64,000 nt of DNA from Amorphus coralli DSM 19760 (GTDB taxonomy: Bacteria; Pseudomonadota; Alphaproteobacteria; Rhizobiales; Amorphaceae): assembly GCF_000374525.1 (NCBI RefSeq), contig NZ_KB894570.1, positions 496,001-560,000 on the forward strand, given 5' to 3'. Every line of letters starts with the position of its first letter. The stretch's first letter is position 1. The notes below the pieces were generated by a model. That model was not told where the DNA came from and ran no database searches. It saw only the letters and a program-made list of their open reading frames with translations. The translations under genes were made by a program, and so were the position numbers. Positions 20,859 to 31,314 of this stretch are shown here, piece after piece.

Positions 20859-23660
20859 CTAGTCCTCGGATGGTGCCTCGGGCGTGCCGTCGCCAGCGCC
20901 GTCGCGATCCGGGCCAAGATCGGGATCGGCACCGCCCTCACCCTCTCCTGCTTCGAGTTCGTCGAGATCGTCGTCCTCGACGTCACTGACCCGCTCGACT
21001 GACACGACCTTTTCCTCCGCGGCGGTGGAGAAGACGATTACGCCCTGGGTGTTGCGGCCGGCGAGCCGGATTCCGTCTACCGGGCAACGGATCAGCTGGC
21101 CACCGTTGGTCACCAGCATGATCTGATCGGCGTCCTCGACCGGGAAGGTCGAGACGAGCTGGCCGTTGCGCTCGTTCACCGTCATCGCGACGATGCCTTT
21201 GCCGCCGCGTCCGGTGACCCGGTACTCGTAGGCGGAGGTGCGCTTGCCGAAGCCGTTCTCGGAGATCGCCAGGATCACCTGCTCGCGGGCACTAAGTTCG
21301 GCGTAGCGGTCCGACCCCAGTTCCACGTCGCCGTTCTCTTCGAGCTCGGCGTCCATGCCGGCATCACCTTCGCCGGCAATGGCGCGGCGCATCTTCAGGT
21401 ACGCGCTGCGCTCCGCAGGCGTCGCATCGACGTGACCCAGGATCGACATGGAAATGACCCGATCACCGGCTGGCAACGAAATGCCTCGCACGCCAGTCGA
21501 ATTGCGTCCCGCGAAGACACGCACATCGGTCACCGGGAAACGGATCGCCTGGCCGGTTGCCGTCGTCAGCAGCACGTCGTCGTCGGGCGAACAGATCTGC
21601 ACGCTGACGATGCCATCGCCCTCGTCGAGCTTCATGGCGATCTTGCCGGCGCGGTTCACCTGAACGAAGTCCGACAGCTTGTTGCGGCGGACCGTGCCCT
21701 TCTTGGTGGCGAACATGACGTCCAGCTCGCCCCAGCTCTCCTCGTCGTCGGTGAGCGGCAGGATCGAGGAGATCCCCTCGCCCTGCTCCAACGGCAAAAT
21801 GTTGATGAGCGCCTTGCCGCGCGCCTGGGGCGCGGCGAGCGGCAGCCGCCAGACCTTCTCCTTGTATACGATGCCGCGCGAGGAGAAGAACAGGACCGGC
21901 GTATGGGTGTTGGCGACGAAGAGCCGGGTCACGAAATCCTCGTCGCGGGTCGACATGCCCGATCGGCCCTTGCCGCCGCGGCGCTGCGCCCGGTAGGTGG
22001 CCAGCGGCACGCGCTTCACGTACCCGGCATGGCTGACCGTGACGACCATATCCTCGCGCTGGATGAGGTCCTCGTCCTCCAGATCCGCTCCGCCCTCGAC
22101 GATCTCGGTCCGGCGCGGTGTGGCAAATTCCTCGCGGACGGCCGTCAGTTCGTCCTTGATGATCTCCAGGACGCGGAGGCGCGAGCGCAGGATCTCCAGG
22201 TAGTCCTTGATCTCTTCCGCCAGCTTGTTGAGCTCGTCACCGATCTCGTCGCGTCCGAGCGCGGTGAGGCGCTGCAGGCGCAGGTCGAGAATCGCACGGG
22301 CCTGCTCTTCGGACAGCCGGCACGTTCCGTCGTCGGCAATCGCGTGGCGCGGATCGTCGATCAGCTGCACAAGCGGGATCATGTCGCGCGCCGGCCAATC
22401 GCGCGCCATCAGTTCCGCCCGCGCGGTGGCCGGATCGGGCGCGCTGCGGATGAGACGGATGACTTCGTCGATGTTGGCAACAGCAATGGCGAGACCGACG
22501 AGGACGTGGGCTCGGTCGCGCGCCTTGGACAGCAGGTACTTCGTCCGCCGGCTGACGACCTCTTCGCGGAAGCCGATGAAGGCGGTGAGGAAGTCCCGGA
22601 GCTGCATCAGCTCCGGCTTGCCGTAGTTGAGCGCGACCATGTTCGCGCCGAACGTCGATTGCAGCGGCGAGAACCTGTAGAGCTGGTTGAGCACCACGTC
22701 GGCAACCGCATCGCGCTTGAGCTCGACCACCACGCGCATGCCGTCGCGGTCGGATTCATCGCGCAGGTCGGAGATGCCCTCGATGCGCTTCTCACGGACC
22801 AGATCGGCGATCTTCTCCACCATCGAGGCCTTGTTCACCTGATAGGGAATCTCGGTGATGATCAGCGCCTCGCGGTCCCGGCCGGTCGTCTCCACGGCGA
22901 CCTTGCCGCGCATGGTGACGGAGCCCCGGCCAGTCAGGTACGCGGAGCGGATGCCGGAGCGGCCGAGAATGATGCCCCCGGTCGGGAAGTCTGGCCCGGG
23001 CACGTAGTCCCAGAGCGCTTCGGCGGACAGGGCCGGATCGTCGATCAGCGCGACGACCGCATCGATCACTTCGCCGAGATTGTGAGGCGGAATATTGGTG
23101 GCCATGCCGACGGCAATGCCGCCGGCGCCATTGACCAGCAGGTTCGGGAAGCGCGCCGGCAGGACGACCGGTTCGCGCTCGGAGTTGTCGTAATTGTCCT
23201 GAAAATCGACGGTCTGCTTGTCGATGTCTTCGAGAAGCGCCGTTGCGACCTTCTCAAGCCGCACCTCGGTGTAACGCATCGCGGCCGGCGGATCGCCGTC
23301 CACCGAACCGAAGTTGCCCTGCCCGTCGACCAGCGGCAGGCGCATGGAGAAGTCCTGCGCCATGCGCACCAGCGCATCGTAGATCGCCTGGTCGCCGTGC
23401 GGGTGGTATTTACCCATGACGTCGCCGACCACGCGCGACGACTTCTTGTACGGCTTGTTCCAGTCGTAACCGTTCTCGTGCATCGTATAGAGGATGCGTC
23501 GATGCACCGGCTTCAGACCATCACGGACATCCGGCAGCGCCCGGCTCACGATCACGCTCATGGCGTAATCGAGATAGGACCGCTCCATTTCGTCGGTGAT
23601 GGAGATGCCGCGCACGCCCTTCGGGTCGTCGCCCGGCGGCGGAACTTGCTCGTCACTCAC
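20859..23660 (-). CDS. gyrA: DNA gyrase subunit A
   Basis: A 933-residue gyrase A subunit. The catalytic Tyr130 is in [10 protein letters not shown], followed by the winged-helix/tower region and six beta-pinwheel repeats, including the GyrA box in [13 protein letters not shown]. The C-terminal 45 residues are strongly acidic ([17 protein letters not shown]). In the quinolone-determining region, [18 protein letters not shown], the residue matching E. coli Ser83 is Gln91, while the Asp87 equivalent (Asp95) is kept. The start [10 protein letters not shown] precedes [20 protein letters not shown] as usual. The gene is monocistronic as far as I see. Confidence 0.96.
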   Translation of the reverse strand: MSDEQVPPPGDDPKGVRGISITDEMERSYLDYAMSVIVSRALPDVRDGLKPVHRRILYTMHENGYDWNKPYKKSSRVVGDVMGKYHPHGDQAIYDALVRMAQDFSMRLPLVDGQGNFGSVDGDPPAAMRYTEVRLEKVATALLEDIDKQTVDFQDNYDNSEREPVVLPARFPNLLVNGAGGIAVGMATNIPPHNLGEVIDAVVALIDDPALSAEALWDYVPGPDFPTGGIILGRSGIRSAYLTGRGSVTMRGKVAVETTGRDREALIITEIPYQVNKASMVEKIADLVREKRIEGISDLRDESDRDGMRVVVELKRDAVADVVLNQLYRFSPLQSTFGANMVALNYGKPELMQLRDFLTAFIGFREEVVSRRTKYLLSKARDRAHVLVGLAIAVANIDEVIRLIRSAPDPATARAELMARDWPARDMIPLVQLIDDPRHAIADDGTCRLSEEQARAILDLRLQRLTALGRDEIGDELNKLAEEIKDYLEILRSRLRVLEIIKDELTAVREEFATPRRTEIVEGGADLEDEDLIQREDMVVTVSHAGYVKRVPLATYRAQRRGGKGRSGMSTRDEDFVTRLFVANTHTPVLFFSSRGIVYKEKVWRLPLAAPQARGKALINILPLEQGEGISSILPLTDDEESWGELDVMFATKKGTVRRNKLSDFVQVNRAGKIAMKLDEGDGIVSVQICSPDDDVLLTTATGQAIRFPVTDVRVFAGRNSTGVRGISLPAGDRVISMSILGHVDATPAERSAYLKMRRAIAGEGDAGMDAELEENGDVELGSDRYAELSAREQVILAISENGFGKRTSAYEYRVTGRGGKGIVAMTVNERNGQLVSTFPVEDADQIMLVTNGGQLIRCPVDGIRLAGRNTQGVIVFSTAAEEKVVSVERVSDVEDDDLDELEAGEGEGGADPDLGPDRDGAGDGTPEAPSED

Positions 23661-23882
23661 AGGAAATCACGCTCGCGTCTTGGGTCGATTCTGAAGTCTA
23701 TAGACGATTCCCGCACCCGGGGCCACTTCAACACCCTGTCGCATGCAGCAATAAGTGGATAGAAATCAATCGCTTAGGTTTGAGATTTCGGCTCGGGGAA
23801 AATGCCGTCCTTCCGACCTTCTCCAACCTGCGGAAATGGGGGTTGTGCGCCCCCCTATCAATGACGGCGAAACGCGGCCGAA

Positions 23883-24602
23883 ATGGGGGACGCGACAGTG
23901 ACGAATTATCTCCTCAACGCGCTCACGACGCTCTTCGTGACGGTCGATCCCATCGGGCTCGCGCCGATCTTTCTTGGCCTCACACCGGGCTGGTCGCGTG
24001 CCGCGCGCCGGGTCGCTGCCGTCAAGGCAACGATTGTCGCCTTCTGCATCCTGATCGCCTTCGCCCTCGTCGGCAGCCAGCTTCTCGGCTTCCTCGGTAT
24101 TTCGCTGGCGGCCTTCCGTGTCGCCGGCGGTCTCCTGTTGTTCTGGATTGCCGCGGAGATGGTTTTCGGCAAGCGCACGGAGCGCAAGGCGACGTTGGCG
24201 CATGAAGCCACGCACGAGACCCCGGAGGATGGAGCGGACGATCCGGATTACGACGGCCCGTCGCGCGCCGTCCCGGCCGCGCGTCCGGGCGATGACGAAG
24301 AACATTCCGATATCGCCGTGTTTCCGATGGCCATCCCGCTGACTGCCGGACCCGGTGCCATCTCCGCCGTGATCCTGCTGGCCGACCACGCTCCGTCCAA
24401 CGCTGCCTTCGGCGCGATGATTGCCACAATCGCACTGGTTCTGGGGGCCACGCTTGCGATCTTTCTGGCCGCCCCCCGGGTGGACCGGTTTCTGGGCGCC
24501 ACGGGTCGGGCGGTGCTGACCCGCCTGCTCGGCGTCATTCTCGCCGCCCTAGCGGTGCAGTTCGTCGCCGATGGCATCATCGCCCTGGCCCAGACGGCAT
24601 AA
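23883..24602 (+). CDS. MarC-family integral membrane protein
   Basis: A 239-residue polytopic protein of the MarC/UPF0056 family. It opens LTTLFVTVDPIGLAPIFLGL, the family's first helix with its Pro-Ile-Gly motif, and has IAVFPMAIPLTAGPGAISAV, the repeated half-motif, in the second bundle. About six membrane helices are visible. A hydrophilic cytoplasmic loop (about residues 99-140) is longer and more acidic than usual. The transported substrate is unknown, and the old link to multiple antibiotic resistance is not supported for the family. The ATG at 23883 or a GTG five codons later could start it. Confidence 0.85.
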   Translation: MGDATVTNYLLNALTTLFVTVDPIGLAPIFLGLTPGWSRAARRVAAVKATIVAFCILIAFALVGSQLLGFLGISLAAFRVAGGLLLFWIAAEMVFGKRTERKATLAHEATHETPEDGADDPDYDGPSRAVPAARPGDDEEHSDIAVFPMAIPLTAGPGAISAVILLADHAPSNAAFGAMIATIALVLGATLAIFLAAPRVDRFLGATGRAVLTRLLGVILAALAVQFVADGIIALAQTA

Positions 24603-24608
24603 GCCGGC

Positions 24609-25454
24609 TCAGTCGGCGACCGAGACCAGCAGTGCCGTCGCATCGTCGGACGGCTTGAAACGCGGGAAGATCGTGCAGTCAGGGTCCTCGATTTGCTCGA
24701 TGGCGCGAAGGTCCTCGCCGAGGCTGGCGAGGCCGCGCAGGCGTGCTGCCTCGACCAGCCCGCCCGCGTCGGTGCGGCCGTAATCCTGCACGAGCGCCGC
24801 GAAGCCGTCAGTGGCGAGAAGCGCAGTGAAGGGTGCGGCGAGCTCGAGCCGATGGCGGCGCACATGGGCCGCCGCCTCCCGCTCGACCCCGAACAGCCAG
24901 GCACCGTCCGGCGTGTTGCGCTTCGCGCGGCTCTCGCGCATCCGCCGGCGGACCTCCGGCGTTTTGAGGGTCGCGCCGTGAGCGATCATCAGCCGGGCCC
25001 CCTCGCGCTCCCTCGCCCGCCCTTCGGCATCGCTGCCGATGGTCGCCACCGTTCGATCCGCCGCCACCGCATAGAGCGAGCAGTCGCCAAGTTCGGCAAT
25101 GTCGATGCCGCCCCCGTCGAAGCGCGCGACCAGCATGGAGGCGGTCGGGAGCTGGAACCGGCCTTCCGGCTGCCGCACGAGATCCCGCGCAAAGGCCTCA
25201 GCGGCGGCATCGATTGCGTGCGCGATCAACGCGGCCGGCTCGGTTTCGCCGACCGTGAGGCGCGCCGCGATCGCCATGTCGGCGGTTTCGGCAAGCCACG
25301 CCGCATCGCTGGGCCCGTCGAGGCATTCGAAATCGCCCAGCCCCGTGGCCCCGTCGATGACCCAGGCAAAGCACCCCGCTGCCCCGGCCCGATCCTCGTT
25401 GGGTCGCCCCTGATCGCCGGGCAGTGACAACCGGCCAAGCAGTTGAGCGTTCAT
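24609..25454 (-). CDS. PP2C-family protein phosphatase
   Basis: A 281-residue metal-dependent phosphatase. The PP2C metal and core motifs are in order: PNEDRAGAAG, FAWVIDGATGLG, IAELGDCSLYA, FTALLATDGFAAL and a C-terminal SDDATALLVSVAD, so it should be active. Soluble, with no membrane segment. The ATG at 25454 has a GGAAGGGG site. It starts 42 bases after the stop of a P-loop ATPase gene on the same strand, so the two probably form an operon. The substrate is unknown; phosphoproteins or small phosphorylated molecules are both possible for this divergent group. Confidence 0.85.
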   Translation of the reverse strand: MNAQLLGRLSLPGDQGRPNEDRAGAAGCFAWVIDGATGLGDFECLDGPSDAAWLAETADMAIAARLTVGETEPAALIAHAIDAAAEAFARDLVRQPEGRFQLPTASMLVARFDGGGIDIAELGDCSLYAVAADRTVATIGSDAEGRAREREGARLMIAHGATLKTPEVRRRMRESRAKRNTPDGAWLFGVEREAAAHVRRHRLELAAPFTALLATDGFAALVQDYGRTDAGGLVEAARLRGLASLGEDLRAIEQIEDPDCTIFPRFKPSDDATALLVSVAD

Positions 25455-25496
25455 GACGGCCCCTTCCCCGCATGTGCCTGAGGCACAGCAACCCTC

Positions 25497-26648
25497 TCAT
25501 CGTTTCGGCCACTCCCACCGTGGCCGATCCTCACAGTCGACCGCGGTTTCGCCCAGCCGCTTCTCGAGCGACAGCAGTCGCGCGCCCTTGACCACCCCGA
25601 GCCCGTCGACCAGCGACGCGGCGTGGGTGACCACGATCACCTGCGTGGCGTCACAGGCCCGCGCGATCAGCCGACCCAAAGGGGCGATAAGGTCCGGGTG
25701 CAGGCTCGTCTCCGGCTCGTTGAGCACGAGCAGGGATGGTGGGCGCGGCGACAGAAGAGCGGCGACGAGCAGCAGATAGCGCAAGGTGCCGTCGGAAAGC
25801 TCGGCGGCGCCCAGCGGCCTCAGGAGGCCTTTCTGATGCATGCGTATCTCGAACAGTCCGCTTGCCTCGGTGACCTCCACCTCGCTGCCGGGAAAGGCAT
25901 CGTCGATGGCCTCGTCCAGAGCGCCCGGATCACCGATTTCGCGGATGGTGGCGATGGCGGCGGCGAGATCCGCCCCGTCCGCTGCCAGGACCGGGGTACG
26001 CGTTCCCACGCGGGCACGGCGGGGCGGACCGTCCGCGTCAACGCGGAAATGATCGTAGAAGCGCCAGCCGCGCATTCGCTCGCGCAGGGCAAGAAGTTCC
26101 GGTGCGTGACGCGGGTCGGCCGCATGGGTCATCATGCTTTCGAAGCTCGGCAGGTCGGTCAGCACCGGCACCCGCTCGCCGCCGTCCTCCAGGATCTCGA
26201 CAAGGGGACCTGTGCGGCGCGCGAGCACGTTGCCCCGCCGCATGACCTCACCGGCCCAGACCGCTTCGCACTTGATCTGCGGATCGCGTCCGAAAATGCC
26301 GCGGTCCTGAGGCAAGCCGAGATCGAGGGCGTAACCGTAGTCTTCGCTGGCGAAGCCGAGGCGCAGCTGGATCCGGTTGCGCCGGATCGTGCCCTGAAGC
26401 GGAACCTCGCCGATGCGCATGCGCCGGCTGACCTCTTCCGGGCCCGCCCACAGTGTCGATTGCAGGCCGCCCTCGGCGGCGAGCGATCCGATGACACGCC
26501 CCTGGGCGGTATCGGCCAAAAGCCGGATCGCCCGGTACAGGCTGGACTTGCCGCTGCCGTTTGGGCCGGTGACGATCGTCAGCCGGTCGAGCGGCAGGAC
26601 CAGATCGCGCAGCGACCGGTAGCCGGAAACGGCAAGGGTGAGGAGCAC
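25497..26648 (-). CDS. RecF/SMC-like AAA ATPase (AAA_21 type)
   Basis: A 383-residue ABC-class P-loop ATPase with no long coiled coil. Walker A is in TIVTGPNGSGKSSLYRAI (about residue 30). The signature-like helix is in ELSDGTLRYLLLVAALL, Walker B in SLLVLNEPETSLHPDLI, and the switch His in VIVVTHAASLVDGL. Such small ATPases occur in DNA-repair contexts and as the ATPase half of some phage-defence pairs. The GTG at 26648 was chosen because a GGAGGGG lies just upstream. It starts 57 bases after the ssb stop and is followed by a PP2C gene. Confidence 0.83.
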   Translation of the reverse strand: MLLTLAVSGYRSLRDLVLPLDRLTIVTGPNGSGKSSLYRAIRLLADTAQGRVIGSLAAEGGLQSTLWAGPEEVSRRMRIGEVPLQGTIRRNRIQLRLGFASEDYGYALDLGLPQDRGIFGRDPQIKCEAVWAGEVMRRGNVLARRTGPLVEILEDGGERVPVLTDLPSFESMMTHAADPRHAPELLALRERMRGWRFYDHFRVDADGPPRRARVGTRTPVLAADGADLAAAIATIREIGDPGALDEAIDDAFPGSEVEVTEASGLFEIRMHQKGLLRPLGAAELSDGTLRYLLLVAALLSPRPPSLLVLNEPETSLHPDLIAPLGRLIARACDATQVIVVTHAASLVDGLGVVKGARLLSLEKRLGETAVDCEDRPRWEWPKR

Positions 26649-26705
26649 GTCATCCCCTCCATCGCCTGACCGCCATCCCGGTCCGGATCAGAAGCCGCCC
26701 GTGCG

Positions 26706-27245
26706 TCAGAACGGGATCTCGTCGTCCAGGTCGCGACCATAACCACCGCCACCGCCGGACGAGCCGCTGCTACCGCCGCCGGAATCCATCGGGCCGGACT
26801 GGCCAAAGCCGCCACCACCGCCCGAGCCGCCGCCATAAGAGCCACCGCCGCCACCGCCCCCGAAGGAGCCACCACCGCCACCACCGCCGTCACCGCGGCC
26901 GTCGAGCATTGTCAGCGACGAGTTGAAGCCCTGCAGCACGACTTCGGTCGTGTAGCGCTTCTGGCCGGACTGGTCTTCCCACTCGCGGGTCTGCAGCTGG
27001 CCCTCGATGTAGACCTTGGAGCCCTTGCGCAGATACTGCTCGGCAATCCGGCAAAGACCTTCGTTGAAGATCACCACCCGGTGCCATTCGGTCCGCTCGC
27101 GCCGATCGCCGCTCGTCTTGTCGCGCCAGCTTTCGGAGGTTGCGATACGCAGGTTCCCGACCGGCCGGCCGTCCTGGGTGCGGCGGATTTCCGGGTCGGC
27201 ACCGAGATTGCCGATCAGGATCACCTTGTTCACGCTGCCGGCCAT
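26706..27245 (-). CDS. ssb: Single-stranded DNA-binding protein
   Basis: A 179-residue SSB. The OB fold occupies the first 110 residues ([40 protein letters not shown]), a Gly/Ser-rich flexible linker follows, and the acidic tip DLDDEIPF that recruits partner proteins closes it. The ATG at 27245 gives the standard N-terminus. The upstream region shared with uvrA contains two direct repeats of the alphaproteobacterial LexA type, so SOS control is likely. Confidence 0.96.
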   Translation of the reverse strand: MAGSVNKVILIGNLGADPEIRRTQDGRPVGNLRIATSESWRDKTSGDRRERTEWHRVVIFNEGLCRIAEQYLRKGSKVYIEGQLQTREWEDQSGQKRYTTEVVLQGFNSSLTMLDGRGDGGGGGGGSFGGGGGGGSYGGGSGGGGGFGQSGPMDSGGGSSGSSGGGGGYGRDLDDEIPF

Positions 27246-27453
27246 GTCGTTCTCCTGGTTCGCTCGACCCGACTGTAGGTATCCGTCGCGCTTCAGGTGT
27301 GGCGCGGCGGCACGTCTCTCCTGCCCAAACCGGACGCTTGCGAGAGGCCGGGCGACCATAGCCGCCGCCATCGCCCCCGGCCAATGGCCTCGCGCACCCG
27401 TCCACCACTTTATCCAGCCAAAGCCACGCGGAATGTCCGGCCAGGCTGCAACG

Positions 27454-27468
27454 GAACAAGACAGGAAC
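27454..27468. promoter_or_regulatory. LexA (SOS) box 1
   Basis: GAAC at 27454-27457 and GAAC at 27465-27468 with exactly seven bases between (AAGACAG). Read on the minus strand it is GTTC-N7-GTTC. It lies 209 bases upstream of the ssb start and 267 upstream of uvrA. It is the box more likely to serve ssb. Confidence 0.75.
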
Positions 27469-27589
27469 ATTGTTAGCCGCTCGACTGACCGCCGACAACC
27501 CCTCTGGCAGATCGAGCCACGCTCCCTATGTGTTGTTTCGTTTCGCTCCCCGCCCGCACGCGAGGAGACTTGCATCTCCTCGACTTGCG

Positions 27590-27604
27590 GAACATAGATA
27601 GAAC
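27590..27604. promoter_or_regulatory. LexA (SOS) box 2
   Basis: GAAC at 27590-27593 and GAAC at 27601-27604, spacer ATAGATA (seven bases, AT-rich as in well-studied rhizobial boxes). It is 131 bases upstream of the uvrA start and is the likely uvrA operator. Confidence 0.82.
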
Positions 27605-27734
27605 ATCAAGAATCGCCGCGCGCGCACGCTCGTCCGGCGCGGGGTTTGCAGCCGATCCCCTTTGGGCGTTAGGTCGACGCACGTTTCTCTGACCTGCTGC
27701 CCCGTTGCCACCAGACCGGACCCGTTTTCCGCCC

Positions 27735-30617
27735 ATGCACAAGTCGATCGCGATCAAAGGTGCCCGCGAGCACAATCTGAAGAACGTGGATCTGGAGATC
27801 CCGCGGGATTCGCTGGTGGTGTTCACCGGCCTGTCCGGATCCGGCAAATCCTCGCTGGCGTTTGACACCATCTATGCGGAAGGGCAGCGGCGCTACGTTG
27901 AAAGCCTGTCGGCCTACGCGCGCCAGTTCCTCGAGATGATGCAGAAGCCGGACGTCGACCAGATCGACGGCCTGTCGCCGGCCATTTCCATCGAGCAGAA
28001 GACCACGTCGCGCAACCCGCGCTCAACGGTGGGCACGGTCACCGAGATCTACGACTACATGCGCCTCCTGTGGGCACGCGTCGGCATCCCCTATTCGCCG
28101 GCGACCGGACTGCCCATCGAGAGCCAGACCGTCAGTCAGATGGTCGACCGGGTGCTCGCCCTGCCGGAAAAGACCCGGCTCTACCTCCTTGCGCCCATCG
28201 TGCGCGGCCGCAAGGGCGAGTACCGCAAGGAACTCGCGGAGCTGCAGAAGAAGGGCTTCCAGCGGGTCAAGATCGACGGCACCTTCCACGAGATCGCCGA
28301 GGCTCCGGCACTCGACAAGAAGATCAAGCACGACATCGACGTGGTGGTCGACCGCGTCGTGGTGCGCGAGGACATTGGCACCCGGCTGGCAGATTCGCTG
28401 GAAACGGCGCTCCGCCTTGCCGACGGCATCGCCTTCGTCGAGTACGCGGACGAGACGGACGAGACCGGGGCGCCGCGCCGGGTCGTCTTCTCCGAAAAGT
28501 TCGCCTGTCCGGTTTCCGGGTTCACGATCCCCGAGATCGAGCCACGGCTGTTTTCGTTCAACAACCCGTTCGGCGCCTGCCCGACCTGCGACGGCCTCGG
28601 AACGACCCTGTCCTTCGAGGCCGACCTCGTGGTTCCGGACGACAGCCTGTCGCTCAGGAACGGCGCGATCCTGCCCTGGGCGCGCACCGGCAACACCTCG
28701 CCCTACTACACCCAGACCCTCGAGGCGATCTGCAAGCACTACGACGTGCCAATGACCACGCCCTGGCGGGACCTGCCGGACGCGGTGCGCGACACCATTC
28801 TCTACGGCACGAGAGAAAAGATCGCTTTCGTCTATGACGACGGCCTCAGAAGCTACCAGACCAAGAAGTCGTTCGAGGGAGTGGTCACCAACATTGAACG
28901 GCGCTGGCGGGAGACCGATTCCCAGTGGGTGCGCGAAGAACTCTCGCGCTACCAGTCCGACAAGCCGTGCGAGGCGTGCGGCGGCTACCGGCTAAAGCCA
29001 GAAGCTCTGGCAGTGAAGATCGCCGGCAGCCACGTCGGAGAGGCCTCGCAGCTGTCGATCCGTGACGCGCATACCTGGTTCGGGGATCTCGACGCAAAGC
29101 TGACCGACAAGCAGAACGAGATCGCGTCGCGGATCCTGAAGGAGATCCGGGAGCGCCTCCGCTTCCTCGTCGATGTCGGGCTCGACTATCTGCAGCTGTC
29201 GCGCAATTCCGGCACGCTGTCGGGCGGCGAAAGCCAGCGCATCCGCCTCGCCTCCCAGATCGGGTCCGGTCTGACCGGCGTCCTCTACGTCCTCGATGAA
29301 CCGTCGATCGGCCTGCACCAGCGCGACAACGCCCGCCTGCTGGAAACGTTGAAGCGCCTGCGCGACCTCGGCAACACGGTCATCGTGGTGGAGCACGACG
29401 AGGACGCGGTGCTCTCGGCGGATTACGTGGTCGATGTCGGTCCGGGCGCCGGCGTGCACGGTGGCCAGGTGGTTGCCCAGGGCACGCCCGAGGAGATCGT
29501 CGTCGACCCGGCCTCGCTCACGGGTCAGTATCTGTCGGGCGCACGGGAAATCGCTGTGCCCGGCGAGCGCCGCAAGCCGAAGAAGGCGCGCAAGATCAAG
29601 CTCAGCGGTGCGCGCGGCAACAACCTGAAAAACGTCTCCTTCGAGCTGCCACTCGGCACCTTCACTGCCGTCACTGGCGTCTCCGGCGGCGGCAAGTCGA
29701 CATTGCTTCTCGACACCTTCTACAAGGCGGTTGCGCGGCGGCTGAACGGGGCGCGCGACGTCCCCGCCCCGCACGATTCCATCGAGGGCCTGGAACAGAT
29801 CGACAAGATCATCGATATCGACCAGTCGCCCATCGGGCGCACGCCGCGCTCCAATCCGGCCACCTACACCGGCGCCTTTACGCCGATCCGCGAATGGTTC
29901 GCCGGCCTTCCGGAGGCCAAGGCGCGTGGTTATGGCCCGGGGCGCTTTTCCTTCAACGTGAAGGGCGGGCGCTGCGAGGCGTGCCAGGGCGACGGCGTCA
30001 TCAAGATCGAGATGCACTTCCTGCCCGACGTCTACGTCACCTGCGACGTCTGCGAGGGCAAGCGCTACAACCGCGAGACGCTCGAGGTCACCTTCCGCGA
30101 CAAGTCCATTTCCGATGTGCTGGAGATGACGGTCGAGGAAGGCTGCAGCTTCTTCGAAGCGGTTCCGCAGGTACGCGACAAGCTGGAGACGCTGAAGCAG
30201 GTCGGTCTCAGCTACATCAAGATCGGGCAGCAAGCGACGACGCTGTCGGGTGGCGAGGCCCAGCGCGTCAAGCTCGCGAAGGAACTGTCAAAGCGGGCGA
30301 CCGGCCGCACCCTCTACATTCTCGACGAGCCCACCACCGGCCTCCACTTCCATGACGTGGCCAAGCTGCTTGAAGTGCTCCACCGTCTCGTGGAGACCGG
30401 CAACACGGTTGTCGTGATCGAGCACAATCTCGAAGTCATCAAGACCGCGGACTGGGTGATCGACCTCGGGCCGGAAGGCGGCGACGGGGGCGGCCGCATC
30501 GTCGCGATGGGCACGCCCGAGCAGATTGCGGCAAACACTGAAAGCCATACGGGACGCTTCCTGGCCGAGCTTCTGGCACGCCGGCCCAACGCACGGGCAG
30601 TCGCTGCTGCGGAATAG
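27735..30617 (+). CDS. uvrA: Excinuclease ABC subunit A
   Basis: A 960-residue UvrA, the damage-sensing ATPase of nucleotide excision repair. It has two ABC modules: Walker A in [20 protein letters not shown], signature [16 protein letters not shown] and Walker [17 protein letters not shown]; then [30 protein letters not shown] and [15 protein letters not shown]. Zinc-binding Cys pairs are seen in [18 protein letters not shown], in CEACGGYR and in [20 protein letters not shown]. The ATG at 27735 ([20 protein letters not shown]) gives the normal start. It is divergent from ssb behind a LexA box. Confidence 0.97.
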   Translation: MHKSIAIKGAREHNLKNVDLEIPRDSLVVFTGLSGSGKSSLAFDTIYAEGQRRYVESLSAYARQFLEMMQKPDVDQIDGLSPAISIEQKTTSRNPRSTVGTVTEIYDYMRLLWARVGIPYSPATGLPIESQTVSQMVDRVLALPEKTRLYLLAPIVRGRKGEYRKELAELQKKGFQRVKIDGTFHEIAEAPALDKKIKHDIDVVVDRVVVREDIGTRLADSLETALRLADGIAFVEYADETDETGAPRRVVFSEKFACPVSGFTIPEIEPRLFSFNNPFGACPTCDGLGTTLSFEADLVVPDDSLSLRNGAILPWARTGNTSPYYTQTLEAICKHYDVPMTTPWRDLPDAVRDTILYGTREKIAFVYDDGLRSYQTKKSFEGVVTNIERRWRETDSQWVREELSRYQSDKPCEACGGYRLKPEALAVKIAGSHVGEASQLSIRDAHTWFGDLDAKLTDKQNEIASRILKEIRERLRFLVDVGLDYLQLSRNSGTLSGGESQRIRLASQIGSGLTGVLYVLDEPSIGLHQRDNARLLETLKRLRDLGNTVIVVEHDEDAVLSADYVVDVGPGAGVHGGQVVAQGTPEEIVVDPASLTGQYLSGAREIAVPGERRKPKKARKIKLSGARGNNLKNVSFELPLGTFTAVTGVSGGGKSTLLLDTFYKAVARRLNGARDVPAPHDSIEGLEQIDKIIDIDQSPIGRTPRSNPATYTGAFTPIREWFAGLPEAKARGYGPGRFSFNVKGGRCEACQGDGVIKIEMHFLPDVYVTCDVCEGKRYNRETLEVTFRDKSISDVLEMTVEEGCSFFEAVPQVRDKLETLKQVGLSYIKIGQQATTLSGGEAQRVKLAKELSKRATGRTLYILDEPTTGLHFHDVAKLLEVLHRLVETGNTVVVIEHNLEVIKTADWVIDLGPEGGDGGGRIVAMGTPEQIAANTESHTGRFLAELLARRPNARAVAAAE

Positions 30618-30677
30618 GGCAGCGACGCTTTTCCAATTGCGACCCAATCGTGTCGGAACCCGCGTGAAACTGCGGAA

Positions 30678-30715
30678 AAGGCAATGCATTCCGTGCAGGA
30701 CTGACATGCCTTTTT
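30678..30715 (+). terminator. Possible uvrA terminator
   Basis: AAGGCA-TG (30678-30686, one bulged A) can pair with CATGCCTT (30705-30712) and is followed by a run of T. The loop is long (18 bases), so the call is tentative. It lies 60 bases past the uvrA stop. Confidence 0.35.
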
Positions 30716-30854
30716 ATCTGATTACAAAAGGGTCAGGTTCGCACATATAGGGGTCAGTCGACGGTCGCGGCGGGCAGCCCTTCCGTCGGTTTTTTTCGTC
30801 CCCATCCACGTGGAAGGTTTGGCAACCGCACGTGCGTTTTCTTGGAGCGCCGCC

Positions 30855-31013
30855 ATGTTCGACATTTTCGTTCGGACGTTTCAGTCCTGGAAGGACAACC
30901 GCAATCTCGTCGAGCTCAGCAAGCTCTCGCCCCGCCAGCAGATGGACCTGGGCCTGACTTCGCTGGACATCGAGAAGATCGTCGGCCGCTCCCGGGACTT
31001 TCATCGCCCTTGA
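30855..31013 (+). CDS. DUF1127 (YjiS-like) small protein
   Basis: A 52-residue basic protein with the DUF1127 pattern: an N-terminal amphipathic stretch (MFDIFVRTFQSWKDNRNLVE) then LSKLSPRQQMDLGLTSLDIEKIV, matching the family's 'L-x-L-x-x-L-x-D-I-G-x-x-R-x-D-I' core. A TTGGAGCG site precedes the ATG. Proteins of this family can bind RNA and affect phosphate or carbon metabolism in alphaproteobacteria. The role of this copy is unknown. It stands alone between uvrA and a kinase gene. Confidence 0.8.
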   Translation: MFDIFVRTFQSWKDNRNLVELSKLSPRQQMDLGLTSLDIEKIVGRSRDFHRP

Positions 31014-31314
31014 TTTTCCGGCCGGGCGAAACCAGTTGAGCGTCTCGCCCGCCACCCCCTTTCGTTTCGCCCTCGTCCGGAGGGCCGGGACGACACCAGA
31101 TACGAGCCGGAATGTGCCCCTCACATTCGTCCGGCTCGGTAGCCGCGGCCACCCCCTCCCCTCGGGCCGCGGTGATATGGAACGCCCGCCGGCTCCTCCC
31201 TCCGGCGGGCGTTTTCCATTTCGGGACCGGCTTGCGCACGGTTTTCCCCACCAACGGTTTTTGCGACGCCTCAGGCTCCCTTCGGGCCCAAAATGATTTA
31301 TTGAGGGCGCCAAG
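31014..31314. other. Intergenic region with terminator
   Basis: About 300 bases without a gene. It carries a strong hairpin with short T run (31181-31215) and, before it, a GC-rich inverted repeat GCCGCGG/CCGCGG-type around 31143-31171. The last 100 bases lead to the kinase-fusion gene with no obvious promoter I can assign. Confidence 0.5.
31181..31215 (+). terminator. Intrinsic terminator after the DUF1127 gene
   Basis: A perfect 12-base stem, AACGCCCGCCGG (31181-31192) with CCGGCGGGCGTT (31202-31213), has a nine-base loop and is followed by TTT. It separates the DUF1127 gene from the kinase-fusion gene. Confidence 0.8.

Larger units (their letters stand above)
27246..27734. other. Divergent ssb / uvrA regulatory region
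   Basis: These 489 bases between two DNA-repair genes carry two GAAC-N7-GAAC direct repeats (27454-27468 and 27590-27604), the established LexA box of alphaproteobacteria. I see no convincing gene. A stem is possible at GAGGAGACTTGCATCTCCTC, about 27562-27581. Promoter hexamers cannot be assigned with confidence. Confidence 0.75.

Noticed and set aside
21432-23762. A plus-strand open frame of about 776 codons opposite gyrA.
   Set aside because: It follows the third-position GC pattern of gyrA on the other strand and shows no domain; gyrA is secure.
26706-26920. Repetitive GGN triplets at the 3' part of ssb.
   Set aside because: They encode the usual Gly-rich SSB linker, not a mobile or structural repeat.
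30759-30795. A CGACGG/CCGTCG stem followed by seven T bases before the DUF1127 gene, considered as a terminator.
   Set aside because: A six-base stem with an 18-base loop is poor; the T run may belong to the next promoter or leader.
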